Part shown: positions 12,770 through 24,700 of the stretch, piece after piece
Numbering within the stretch: position 1 is the stretch's first letter
Layout: each line of letters opens with the position of its first letter
NCBI RefSeq assembly: GCF_963855985.1
Contig: NC_087091.1
Span: 12,406,154 to 12,470,153, forward strand
Source: Ostrinia nubilalis
Lineage: Eukaryota > Arthropoda > Insecta > Lepidoptera > Crambidae
Length of the DNA: 64,000 bases
Reading direction: 5' to 3'
Made by a program: the position numbers and the translations under genes
The notes under the pieces: generated by a model
What the model was told of the DNA's origin: nothing
The model's database searches: none
Seen by the model: only the letters and a program-made list of their open reading frames with translations

Positions 12770-14489
12770 TAGGGTGGAGCGTCATTGTATGGTTAAAAAA
12801 AAAAGTTATGTAAACGAACTTGAATACCTGCTAAAAGTTGCATGAGAGCAAGATAATAACAAGGATATTTTTATTTTATTTTTAAAATGTATTATTTAGC
12901 CCTCTACCGTCGTTTTAATTTAATTATTTTTTATTGTATGGCAATTTTCTAAAATCTGCAATGAAAATAGAATTAATTTAAATGTGTTTTGTAAATAAAA
13001 AATAAAATTTTTGAATTAAAAAGTTTTATTCGAAAAAACACTATTAGAAATAATTAAAAAATATATGAAAAAATCACAAAATTTAGATTTTTCTTAATTT
13101 TTATTTAGAACATTTCAATTCAATGGGTATTGGAAGATGCCATTATATTGCTCGTTCAGTTGTTTCCAAAACCATCTTTTGCTTTAGAAACATTCACTAT
13201 TTTAAAATTAATTCATATCAATGAAAGGTTAACTTCCGATTTTTGAATGCTCTAATACTCCTGGTACTTTGTTGTCTTTTCTTGCTGCCATTATTTGTCT
13301 CAAGCTCTCTGATATACATAATTGTTTTTCATAGTACATCAAAGCTAACAAAAGATGCTTAGGGTGTGCAAAAAATGTGACTCTTTGAATAACTCGTTTA
13401 ATAATTTTCTTAACATTTGATTACAAAGACTTTAATAATGTAATCAATTTCAGTCTTGCTTTGCTTGATCTGATCTAAACTTCCTGTTGCTATTTTTCAA
13501 ATTTTTTCTGATCTAGTGAAAATGCTCTTTCTAATAATGTTATTTCTCATCTTTTGGACAATTACAAGTGCTCAAATTACTAGATTTATAAGAAAACTAT
13601 CTAATAGTTCTTGTATGCATTTTTTACATTGCTGTAGTTTAGCGTTGAAGTTATCTGATTGTTTTGGTTATGGAAAGCGAATGAAATGTGAATACTTATT
13701 AGAACAACACTTTAACAATTGTTTTATTCATTGTATCGTAACATAACAACAGGCTAAGAAGTTTTCCTCTTAGTTTCGACTAAAATTTGAGAAATACAAC
13801 GGGCTGTTTACCTTTTTTTTATTTCCGATTAGCGACTCGCCCCTGCTTCGCATAGGTAGGTACAACGTAATGTATTATACTTAAAAATCTTCCTTTTGAA
13901 TCACTCTATCTAATTTAAAAAAAACAGGTGTCAGTGGTAACACTGATTAAGGTACAAAACAAATAAGGAGATCCTAAAATAGGTCCCTACGAGTGATTAA
14001 TTTCGATTTTATTTTGACTTTGGAAGAATAAAATTAGCTTGATTCATATCAGTCAACTAAAGATAAAGACATAAGACAAAGATAGAAAGAAGAAAATAGG
14101 TAACTGGACTAATTCTGATGTCAACAGTTCAAATTGCAAAGTTACGCGCTGACTGTGAGTTTTGCTTATAATCGGCGCTTTTAATAATGTATTGTTTTAA
14201 GTTTATGACAAGCTTATAATAATTTACAATTATTTTTTACGATGTATATTATATTTAAAGTTACGAAAATATATTATTTATCAAATAAAACCTATTCTAA
14301 AGTAATTTATGATTTTTGCAATAAAGTCCTATTTTTTCATTTTTATGAAATATTCAAAAGCCAGTAGAGGGCTAAAAAATGGTCGCAATATTTTTTTATT
14401 TATTTTTCTCGTAACCGTTGCAACAAGATGCAACTTTTAAGAGGTATTCACAAACGCAAATGTAAAAAAATTTTTTTCGCTCCACCCTA
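12770..14489. mobile_element. hAT-like DNA transposon, non-autonomous, 1.72 kb
   Basis: The terminal inverted repeats are TAGGGTGGAGCG and CGCTCCACCCTA. The arms continue inward with the inverted pairs CCTGCTAAAAGTTGCAT/ATGCAACTTTTAAGAGG and AGCCCTCTACCG/AGTAGAGGGCT. The element is flanked by identical 8-bp copies of TTACGTAA (12762-12769 and 14490-14497). An 8-bp target duplication with short TAGGG-type ends is the hAT pattern. The interior is mostly non-coding, apart from a short coding-like minus-strand remnant at 13229-13408. Confidence 0.85.
13229..13408 (-). pseudogene. transposon ORF remnant, family uncertain
   Basis: Inside the hAT-like element, 59 codons are open on the minus strand with protein-like composition, including HPKHLLLALMYYEKQL and SESLRQIMAARKDNKVPG, then a stop. 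Downstream frames are broken. It may be a relic of the transposon's own protein. I could not assign it to a named domain. Confidence 0.4.
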
Positions 14490-14497
14490 TTACGTAA

Positions 14498-17228
14498 TAT
14501 ATCATCTTACGGCAAACCGTTTGGTATAAATAAGTATAGGTATAAGCTTAATTCGCTTAACAGCTATGAAATCAGTGATTATGCAGGTTAGTTAGACGAT
14601 GAGAACGTGGGGCCATTTAACATACTGATTTTATAGTGAAATGGGGTTTCTTAACACCGTAATGACCATTTACCAAACTTAATATATTAATAATCGGCAG
14701 ACAGTGGTGACTGAGCTTGTTGCGGCGCTTCTTCTCAGCACTTGCCAAATGTTGGTCTCGAAGCGCTGGTAGGGTAAAAAGATTATGAGACATGTGAGCA
14801 AAGTATTTGACGATTCGTAAGTACCTACTATTTATTAGTCTATACAAATAAATAAATTTTGACTTTGAAATCAACATGCGAATAGAATGGTATTGAGCTA
14901 ATGGGAAAGATATCCCAAATCATTGAACTCTTTTTCAGGGATATTTAAGAATAAATTTTACAGGATTAGGCCATTCAGGTGATGACAGAGACGCCCTAAG
15001 AAATTTTATAGCAATTTTATAAGCGTCATATTTTATATGCCTAAATTAAGATTAATCTTAAGATAAGATTCGATAAGATCACTGCATGTACTTTTATAGA
15101 CGCCACCTAACCTGTAAGACTGGTAAACACTCACCCGACTTAACTATTGATAGCCTACTTTACACAAATGGACAGACAAATTGACTTAAATGCAAGTAGC
15201 ATGCAAAATAATTAATGAATATTGGCATCCGTTGTGAAATCTAAACGCAGTTTGTCATGCACACCTAGATTAATAACTTAAGCTTATGTTTGAAGATATT
15301 TATTGAACTGTCCGATTTACAACTGAAATAAAATATGGCTTCTCTTATCTATTCGTTTCTTAAGTGATCTTGTTTGGTATTATTAATTGCATTGCTAATT
15401 GCATTTTTGACGCCGTCAGTGACTGCCCTGAGGTTAACCTAAAGGTGTGGTCACTCAAGACGTCAGATGATAAGGATGCCAAAATTCGTACTCTGCCTAA
15501 AAACTAAAGTGAGTGGTAACTCTAGATTAACATGGTGGGAAAGACTTGCCAAAAACGACAGAAGACAATATCGATCTTTACTAAGTATCACTAAATATCA
15601 GGTGATTCTCTCGAGAATAACAATAATGTTAAATGCAATAAAAATATGTACCGTATTTCATGTAATAAATTTGAATTTTTAACAATGCAAAGAAAGAAAA
15701 CCACTGAAAAGGAGCAACATTAATTTCATTATCATTATTTCAGCCACAGGACATCCACTGCTGAACATAGGCCTCCCCAAAGATTTTCAGATTGGTCAAT
15801 TGATTGATTTTCATTTCACCATGCTGAAAAACTCAATTGTACGTAGAGCTAAGCTTTGTACATAATTAGTCATCATACATAATATTATTATTACGTATTT
15901 ATATTTATTTTAACATAATCGTACAATTAGTGATTGTGGTCACGCTGATCTAAATGTTAATGGATCCATTCAGTACAAATCCAATACCCGGATAGTGATT
16001 GTCAAATAAAACAGTGAAAAAAACCTTTAAATGTCAACGTTAGTCACAGGTGGAAGATCCCTGTATACATCCTACTTAAAATAGTTACATAGAACGGGTA
16101 GACAATAACAAATATTCAATAATATTTAATTTGTTTCCTTATTTATTTACTGAAATAGATTTACCTTTGTATAGCTCATACATAAAATAATTTATTAAAA
16201 TATTGGTTTTGTTGGATTAAGAATTTTACAATGAAATAAATACCTTGTGGTGTTGATCTTAAGAATCCTTTAACCTTTATTTTTCATGTAAAAGGAGAAA
16301 ATGACAAGGGTAACGTTAAACCTACTTAAATAACTTCAATATAACCTCCAAAATATCTTCAGGTGGATACTGACTCTCAAGTACGAAAAATTTTCAAGTC
16401 AAAAAACCAATCAGAAATTGTTCTGCGTAGTATAGGAATTCACAATTTGAATTTGAATCGAGTTTTGAGACTCGTTACATGATAATGGTCTCCAATATCA
16501 GTACAGCTGTCATTACGAAGTGATTGGATCATCATTATCATTGAAATCAACTCGTAACAGAAAATTAATCATCTGATTTCCCGATCTGCAACTGTTTTTT
16601 GTATGGTGTAATTTTCATTGCTTCCGATTGTTTTACGAAGTGGGGAAATTATACGTACGTGTTTTCCAATGACTAATGTGTCACTTTTACCAATAAATTA
16701 CAACCATAAGTCACTCGAATGACAGAAGAATTTTTCATATTTTATGCGAGAACCGAGAAAAACACTGAAAGTATCTATAAGTCGTACAAAATTTTCCTGT
16801 TTCGTTGTTGTTCGTATGATTTCCTTGCTATTTAATTTCTGTAAGTTTATTTGTTTTTTTTTTCAATCATAAGTGCCAGTTGCTTCATTAATCACGTTTA
16901 TAATTAACTTAACCTGCCATCTCAAGCATCTATTAAGCGCAATCATTCACTTTGCGCCAAAAAAGGTGCAGGTCGAAATATGACGAGTCTTTAGCGGGTC
17001 TTAAAGATTCTTATATGTTTAAATGGAGATAAATAGCGCCTCCAAATACGGGTGGCGTTTCGAAACGGTTAATCTGCAGCGAATATATCTTCGCAGCTCG
17101 GACGGGTCGACGTCACTGCTCTATTATTGTCGCGTCGGAAGCGTTCGTGTAGGGTGACCATGATTGCTTATTACTCTAGTTTTTTTATATACCCACAATA
17201 TTACTTACCACAATAAACTAAATTGTAA
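14498..17228. other. gene-free stretch with one LINE scrap
   Basis: AT-rich with no supportable gene. The only recognised feature is the RTE-like scrap at 15726-15795. A slightly GC-richer patch around 17050-17160 has no repeat or coding signature I recognise. Confidence 0.4.
15726..15795 (-). mobile_element. RTE-like LINE 3' scrap
   Basis: TCATTATCATTATTTCAGCC is followed by ACTGCTGAACATAGGCCTCC. This is the reverse complement of an RTE-like 3' end with its ATGATG-type tail, as seen at 38213-38401. Confidence 0.65.
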
Positions 17229-17333
17229 ATTATAAATAACTTGAAAGATGGAAGAGCGATCGCCCGGCAAGCGGAAGGTAGTGGGTTCGATTCCCGACTT
17301 AGGCAGTTCGATTTTTTCAAGTTATTTATATTT
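17229..17333. repeat. small inverted-repeat element with tRNA-like B box
   Basis: The inverted ends are TTATAAATAACTTGAAA and TTTTCAAGTTATTTATA. The core contains GTGGGTTCGATTCCC, which resembles the pol III B box of tRNAs, so it may derive from a tRNA-related SINE. It does not fold into a complete tRNA that I can see. A partial copy is at 1759-1808. Confidence 0.6.
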
Positions 17334-17647
17334 TATAATTACTTACTACATTTACTAAGACCAATTGAAGTAACAATTAGGTAGAGCAAGCTTAATACTT
17401 TACGAACCCTTGACATCCTTCGACTAGGATAAGTGAAGGAAAAGTAAGTACTTATAAGATTGTAAAATATTACGTTTGCTAATGCTTTCAATTCGGTATT
17501 TACTAAACAACATCAACATCATCATCCTACACCAATTTTATTTTCAAGAATCCAGTCACTCTCATCTCATAAAGTTCAAGTTCAAGTTAATTGTTTATTA
17601 TTAATAAGAAAATATATTGAAAATTTGACATGTAATGAACATCTATA

Positions 17648-18689
17648 CAGTGTGAGTCACGTTAAAGTGTACATATGAAAATAGATGAAACTAGACCTAT
17701 TTTTATCGACAAAAAAGAGGTAAAAAAAAATTTGAGATTTTTTTTTAATTTTTTATAGAATTTTTTTTCTTCAAATTACTTATTGTAAAGAAAACGTAAT
17801 AACTTTTAAACTAAGCGGTACATCCTGATAAAATAAAAACAGTAATAATGCTAAATAACAGGCGATACTAAAAAAATACATAAAATACACAAAAAATGCC
17901 AACAAATAATAAAAAATGATACTTTTTGAAAAAAATCTGCTTAAAAATTCGTGTTTTTTTTTGGTTATTTTATAAATTTCTCCAAAAAATGCCCCTATAA
18001 CCGGTGGTTTTTATTACTTTGTATTATTTTCTATCGTATTATCTTTGTAAAACCAAAAATCGCATGTCTCTATCCCTATCACAACATTTGCAATGATCGT
18101 TTGAACTAAGCCTCTCCGGGCGCGCCATTCAACGCTTCGTTAACAACAAAACTGAAAATGGCTCTAGATTTGTAATTTTGATAAAGACAAGTTAGATTTC
18201 AAATAAAAACAAAAGATTTCGAAGTAAAATAAGCATTTTAGTTAAAATTAAAATTGTCTCTACCTGTAGCGGAGAATAATGTTGTGGCAGGCCTTTGTTC
18301 AAACGATCATAGCAAATGTTGTGATAGGGATAGAGACATGCGATTTTTGGTTTTAAAAAGATAATACGATAGAAAATAATACAAAGTAATAAAAACCACC
18401 GGTTATAGGGGCATTTTTTGGAGAAATTTATAAAATAACCAAAAAAACACGAATTTTTAAGCAGATTTTTTTCAAAAAGTATCATTTTTTATTATTTGTT
18501 GGCATTTTTTGTGTATTTTATGTATATTTTTAATATCGCCTGTTATTTAGCATTATTACTGTTTTTATTTTATCAGGATATACCGCTTAGTTTAAAAGTT
18601 ATTACGTTTTCTTTACAATAAGTAATTTGAAGAAAAAAAATTCTATAAAAAATTAAAAAAATATCTCGCTTTAACGTGACTCACACTGT
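17648..18689 (+). mobile_element. fold-back element copy B
   Basis: It opens CAGTGTGAGTCACGTTAAAG after TA and closes TTTAACGTGACTCACACTG before TA. The arms (about 17648-18105 and 18299-18689) are reverse complements. The right arm lacks a block near its tip compared with copy C. The loop of about 200 bp holds GGGCGCGCCATTCAACGC. No transposase is present. The minus-strand frame at 18192-18485 is a by-product of the arm sequence. Confidence 0.85.
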
Positions 18690-18694
18690 ATATA

Positions 18695-19801
18695 CAGTGT
18701 GAGTCATGTTAAAGTGTACATATGAAAATATATGAAACTAGACCTATTTTTATCGACAAAAAAGAGGTCAAAAATTTTTTGAGATTTTTTTTAAATTTTT
18801 TATAGAATTTTTTTTCTTCCAATTACTTATTCTAAAGAAAACGTAACAACTTTTAAACTAAGCGGTATATCCTGATAAAATAAAAACAGTAATAATGCTA
18901 AATAACAGGCGATACTAAAAAAATACATAAAATACACAAAAAAGGCCAACAAATAATAAAAAATGATACTTTTTGAAAAAAATCTGCTTTTAAATTCGTG
19001 TTTTTTTGGTTATTTGTTAAATTTCTCCAAAAAATGCCCCTATAACCGGTAGTTTTTATTATTTTGTATTATTCTCTATCGTATTACCTTCGTAAAACTA
19101 AAAATCGCATGTCTCTATCCCTATCACAACGTTTGCAATGATCGTTTGAACTAAGCCTCTCCGGGCGCGCCATTCAACGCTTCGTTAAAAACGAAACTGA
19201 AAATGGCTCTAGATTTGTAATTTTGATAAATACAAGTTAGATTTCAAATAAAAACAAAAGATTTCGAAGTAAAATAAAGCATTTTAGTTAAAATTAAAAT
19301 TGTCTCTACCTGTAGCGGAGAATAATGTTGTGGCAGGCCTTTGTTCAAACGATCATAGCAAATGTTGTGATAGGGATAGAGACATGCGATTTTTGGTTTT
19401 ACAAAGATAATACGATAGAGAATAATACAAAGTAATAAAAACCACCTGTTATAGGGGCATTTTTTTGAGAAATTTATCAAATAACCAAAAATACACGAAT
19501 TTAATAGCAGATTTTTTTCAAAAAGTGTCATTTATTATTATTTGTTGTCATTTTTTTGTGTATTTTATGTATTTTTTTAGTATCACCTGTTATTTAGCAT
19601 TATTACTGTTTTTATTTTATCAGGATATACCGCTTAGTTTAAAAGTTATTACGTTTTCTTTACAATAAGTAATTGGAAGAAAAAAAAATCTATAAAAAAT
19701 TTTAAAAAAAAACTGAAAAATTTTTTGACCTCTTTTTTGTCGATAAAAATAGATCTAGTTTCATATATTTTCATATGTACACTTTAACGTGACTCACACT
19801 G
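18695..19801 (+). mobile_element. fold-back element copy C
   Basis: This 1107-bp copy is separated from copy B only by the TA-rich linker TATA. It has both full arms: CAGTGTGAGTCATGTTAAAG at the left and CACTTTAACGTGACTCACACTG-type sequence at the right, with TA on each side. Orientation is the same as copy B. The frame at 19244-19531 lies in the arm and is not considered a gene. Confidence 0.85.
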
Positions 19802-20437
19802 TATAAAAGAAAGTCGTGTTAGTTACTCCACTTATAACTCAAGAACGGCTGAACCGATTTAGCTGAAAATTGTCAGGGAGGTAGTTTAGAGCCAGGAGAA
19901 GGACATAGGATACTTTTTATCCCGTTCGAAATAAAAAAAAAGTCTGCTTATTTATTGCCATTAAGGCGGAACAAAGTTCGCCGGGTCAGCTAGTTATGAA
20001 TAAATTTCTTATTTTTATTCTTATTCAAGTCAAATATGGTATTCTGGTACAATTGACCACTTCATACGTCCAACAATGCACTTAAGTAAAACGCATCCAT
20101 ATTTGAACGTTTAAATTTCAGTAATAACAATTCAAATCAAAAATATTGTGGTCAATTTTTGAATCGTAGTCACCCCAATTGGGAGGTAATCTTTAAAAGT
20201 CAAGGCCACTAGTGGACCAATGTTAACTTGTGTTATTTAAATACCAGCTCATTGCAGTGACGACTGCCTCCCTTTCGAAACTTCACATTTTTCTTCTTGA
20301 GGACATCGTGTTGGTCAGGGAAGTGGCAGATTCTAAGGAATTGAGCGATCAGCATTACGAATGTAAATGCATAACTTGACCAATGACAAAACATTTTATG
20401 ACTCATTTGTTGAAGTAATCCGAGATACAAATTCGTA

Positions 20438-20568
20438 CAGTCAGCGTCAAATAGTTTTTAACAACCATGGTAGCCAAAAAGTAGGTAGGTACGCAACATG
20501 TCTTTGGTTGTAGGTTGCGTTGTCAACTTTTTGGCTACTGGATGTCACGAACTATTTGACGCTGACTG
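20438..20568. repeat. short MITE, same family as 2123-2522
   Basis: The left end CAGTCAGCGTCAAATAGTTT and the right end AACTATTTGACGCTGACTG are inverted. The inner arms TAGCCAAAAAGTAG and CAACTTTTTGGCTA also pair. Confidence 0.8.
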
Positions 20569-20864
20569 CACGAAGTAGGTAATAAGTAACTTATACATTG
20601 GAAAAACAGACTTACGTTACTCTTTAATATTGATTTTATCAAAATTGTAGTTAGTAGGTACCTGAATAGAATTCAGACTCGTCTTTTCCTTCATATTTTA
20701 AATGTAAGAAACGTACGTTTTACTCCCATGCACTTTTTCAATGAAATTGGCTATGAAATATTCATAACTAAGCAAGATATATGTCGACGCAAGACTATAA
20801 ATGCTTCAACACATAATAATAAGTATAGCTGATTCTTATTGTTCTAATTATTGATTCTAAAAAC

Positions 20865-21345
20865 CTTGCCTTGATTTATAAATTAAGAAAGATTGTTTTG
20901 TGTAAAGTTTCTTTAATTTATTAAACTAATATGGACTTGTTTACCAGTCGAAATATCCGCCGACATTTTTGGATATTCCCGCCGGATGTTTCGACTGGAA
21001 TTATTTGTAAAAATAAAAATAGTTCATGAATTTACATGTCATTTACTTGTCAAGGCAAGACTTAATTTCATTTCCAATTACTTTCTATTATTTTGAGAAT
21101 GTAATAATCAGTATTGCTAATTTACGATTTATTAATTTAGCGCTGATAGTTTTTAAAATCTTGCCTTGATTTATAAATGACACAAAACCAGTTTGTTATA
21201 ATATTTTGCGGTAAAACACGAATTATTAAAACTTATTTGAACTTGATTACAAGCCGGAACATCCGCTGCCATTTCTAAAATAATTCAGCGGATGTTTCGA
21301 CTGAAACTCACTGTAAAAATAATTTGAATATTAAAAATAACTTGT
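20865..21345. repeat. two decayed tandem copies of a ~290-bp unit, each with a palindrome
   Basis: CTTGCCTTGATTTATAAAT occurs near 20871 and again near 21161. Each copy is followed about 80 bp later by a hairpin-forming site. The first pairs CCAGTCGAAATATCCG with CGGATGTTTCGACTGG. The second pairs GCCGGAACATCCGCTG with CAGCGGATGTTTCGAC. The block lies directly upstream of the promoter-like sequence at 21420-21640. Confidence 0.55.
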
Positions 21346-21419
21346 TAAAATTATTAATGATTTTACAAATGTATTTCGTCGTTCTAAAAAATCAATCTGT
21401 TAATATTATCTAAAAAGTA

Positions 21420-21640
21420 GTGATTTGACTACGGCACTTCCGCCAAGCGACGCCATTCTAGTTTTGTGTTCAGTTAAGTGATTTTGGTGGCGGCGCGCGG
21501 CATTATTAAATCGACTTTGGTCGAGGGAGGACGGTGATCACGAATCCTGTGAGTATTTTATTATTTTTATAATTGTTGTAATTAAAACTAATTATTTTCT
21601 TTAAGTAATTTTTGTTTTATGGAATAAAATCAGTGTACGT
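21420..21640 (+). promoter_or_regulatory. promoter-like or solo-LTR-like block
   Basis: A GC-richer patch contains TTCAGTTAAG near 21470, which fits an arthropod initiator (TCAGT). Two CCGCCA/CGCCAT-type motifs precede it, and GGTGGCGGCGCGCGGC follows it. A good 5' splice site, CCTGTGAGTATTT, lies near 21547 and AATAAA near 21623. With tandem repeats upstream this could be an LTR (U3 repeats, initiator, poly(A) signal) or the first non-coding exon of a gene. No downstream exon was found. Confidence 0.3.
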
Positions 21641-21685
21641 GCTCCAACCTGTGTTTTCGTTAATTTGTGATGAGTGATGACGAAA

Positions 21686-21716
21686 GGGATGACGTCAGCG
21701 GGGCTGACGTCACCCC
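21686..21716. repeat. palindrome with two TGACGTCA sites
   Basis: GGGATGACGTCAGC pairs with GCTGACGTCACCCC around a 3-base centre, with one mismatch. Each arm contains TGACGTCA, the full CRE/ATF-type octamer. Confidence 0.55.
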
Positions 21717-21719
21717 TTT

Positions 21720-24700
21720 TAAAAACCCTGCTGGCCCAAATCCTCCGTTATATAAAATGTGGTAAATTATATTGTACCCTCAATAACACATTAGGTATGC
21801 TTCGCTACAGTATAGGTAAATTCAGTAGCTTTGCTTCTACGAACACCTACCTACCTAATTCTTAGCGTAAAACATGGCACTTTTAGAATAAAAGCTCGTG
21901 TGCTTCGTCAACAAACTTAAAACCATTTACAAAAAGAAAATAGTTTGGATGTAACTAAACTATCGAAGTTTCTCAAACTTATTTCAAAACTGTCAACTAC
22001 ACTCGACATCAAATAAATCGCACCTCACGCGACAAGCATTTTCAAACGTATGCATTCCCACTTCCCACCAATATTGGCACCATTTAAAAGCCTAGTTCTA
22101 ACCTTCATTTCATTAAAGGAAAGGTTTTTACCCCAAAAATGTGTCTTTAGAAGGATCCAGAGTCACTTCTTCAAAAAATAGGTAGTTACGCTTGAGCCAA
22201 CTTGTATGGCTATAAAACTGTTAAGTTGGGATTAATCGCTATCCATCTATTAAAGAGGACACGTGAGATCATTATTTGGTTTTATAACAATAAAAATTGG
22301 TCTAATTGATCCCATAGGTGGGCCCAAAGTGAGGTATTTTTTCAAGTCACATTTATGGTATATGTTAATCATTTGTTAAGAAATTAAATGTGTTTTTCTT
22401 TAAGGATATTTATTGGGCTTTCAAATAACACCAATATTGTTGGGGCACCACGATTGTGTCGGAAGAAAATCGTTAAAGTTCGCGTCGCGGAAGGTGCGGT
22501 TTATTTGATGTTGAGTATAGATGGAAATAACTGTCGAGTAAAAATTATTACATGGTTTGATTCTAGTTTAAGCGACTTCTTCTGGAAGTGGTGATTTGGG
22601 GGAGAAAAGTTTTAAACAATATTTGTAGTCAACGTTTATTATGACTTTTTCCATACATAGGATCAATGGGAGAATTTTCATATTTTACTCATAATCGTGT
22701 AACTGATTACAACACACCTCCCATAAAAATGTCTACGGAACCTTACACTGCGTGGGCACACGCACTTGTCTTAGAGTTGCATTATGTAATAATCAGACCT
22801 ATTGCATCCACTACATCTACATATTGTGACATTATTCTGCCCTTGAAACAGGATAATAACTTATGGAAACTGGTTCAATACAAAGTAACAAATAAGAAAA
22901 CTTACGCGCTCCTATTAGTGTTCATAATTAATGTGAACGAGCACATTAAATATGGCCAAAGAGCTAATGTTCCAACTAATCAATAAATTTAAAATTTAGC
23001 ATCATAATTTATGGAATCAAAGCACATTTAAGTGTTTATGTAATTTATCGATTCCGTGCATCTCTCAAGAAGCAATTTGTTTACTTATAAAGAACCGACA
23101 AAGCTAGTGGGATTTGGGGGATTGAGGGTTCCATACAAACTTGAAGGTGTGTAAGTATTTTTTTTTTATGCATGACATGGCATCGCACCAAGTGTTAAGT
23201 GAGATGCAGTCTAGGGCCAAATTAACTTAATATTTGCCGTTGTTAAACTATGGTCGTCATACATCACCAAAAGACGCGGTTAGTTTAAAGCGAAAAACCT
23301 TTTTGTGCTGTGACTACACGGTTTTTGGATTTTCCTTTGCTTGTTCATCTAATTTCGTTCTAAGTAAAATACTGATAAAAACAACTTTGCTGAGGCCAAA
23401 TATTTAAGGGAGTGTTTAAATTCTTATGGAGTTAGGGACAAACCACATATTTTTGTGTAACCTCTGCCTTAGCCCGGATCTAACAAAGCGTTTGAAGATG
23501 ACCGTAAGCTTGATTGCCCTCTTTCGTTCATCTTGCCGATCAATCTGAAGGTAGTACAAGTATAATGGAAGACATTGAACAATGATTCACGACTGAGGGC
23601 CAGGCTTACCTTCACTTCCGAGTAGGGTTGATTGCTGTATTATTTGGAGTTACTTTGTAGTAACTGAAAATAATACAGTTTGACAAACTTTTCTATATTG
23701 AGGAAAACAAAATCCTTATATTACGTGATTTGAAACATCTCTATTTTATGAGCCACTTAATTGCGTATAACGGATATGGTTAACCCAAAATTAAATAGGG
23801 TTGATTTACCCAAAATAAATGGACACACTTATGTGCATAAAAACAACTTAGAAAAGTGGCAAGATTCTGCCATCTTTGTTGGTCCTGTGATGCATTTTAA
23901 ACTCCAACCGATAGTCATGTAAAGGCTCCATAGGACCAAATTCAACGATTCGTTAAATCCTCACAAATAAAGATTCAGGGATCGTTAGTATTCGATCACG
24001 TAGACTAAAAATCTAACAGCCCTATTATATCATAAAGCTCCCACAAAACTGCTACAAAGCTTAATTTGGTACTGAAGTCGATTGATCGCGTATCATCGTA
24101 ATTGCATTAATAAACTTGAGTCTGCCCGTAATTGCCGCTATCTGAACTATCAGAAAGGTATGCCGCATCAGGAAGTGGCTATCGCCAAGGAAATGCCTTC
24201 GGATTACGTTTGCAACTTTGAGAACTGAGTACCCAGTATAAAGTAACGGTATATCATGTAGAAGAGAGTTAAAATTTTTTGAAACTCGAATTTATTAATC
24301 CACAAATAGACTAGATGGTAATGTGCAGGTATTCTATACTTAGGCTCAAACTAATACCTACAAGCAACATTTCTTTAAATTATTTTTGATTGGCATCTGA
24401 ATCGCTGAACCTTTAAAATTACGATAAGTAGTCACTTTGATTATGAAAACGATCACCAATCAATTTAAAAAAACATTATTAAACTTTTTATACTTACTAA
24501 AATATAAAGTGAAAATCATTTTACTGAAGTGAATGGCTGCCCTCTGAATCTGAAATCTTAATATAAATTTTATTATATCTATCTCAACGAATGAACAGAT
24601 TTTACGAGAGTACTTAATAGACATAATACAGCTTTAAACCATGTTGTCTACGACAAAGCTCTAAGTCTAGGAAGTTCGTTTCATAACACATAACAACTAT

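Larger units (their letters stand above)
17642..19994 (+). mobile_element. Helitron split by two tandem fold-back elements
   Basis: TCTATA at 17642 is a Helitron-type 5' end. After the two insertions the element resumes at 19802 with TATAAAAGAAAGTCGTGTTA and runs through AACGGCTGAACCGATTTAGC to GTTCGCCGGGTCAGCTAGT at 19994. The uninterrupted element would be roughly 200 bp. The 3' end is of the same subfamily as those at 9327 and 59668, while the 5' body differs. Confidence 0.75.

Noticed and set aside
13516..13746. 76-codon frame with a signal-like start inside the hAT-like element
   Set aside because: Hydrophobic start is expected from T-rich DNA. No homology is visible and it lies opposite the relic on the other strand.
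17255..17310. tRNA-like GGTTCGATTCCC motif
   Set aside because: A full cloverleaf with acceptor stem could not be made. It is flanked by inverted repeats, so it is part of a small mobile element.
18192..19531. Similar 95-97-codon minus-strand frames at 18192-18485 and 19244-19531
   Set aside because: They look conserved only because they lie in the duplicated arms of the fold-back elements. Sequence is dictated by the palindrome and there is no transposase motif.
22666..22986. 106-codon plus-strand open frame
   Set aside because: No recognisable domain, no splice or promoter context and ordinary AT-rich codon use. A frame of this length occurs by chance in a window of this size.
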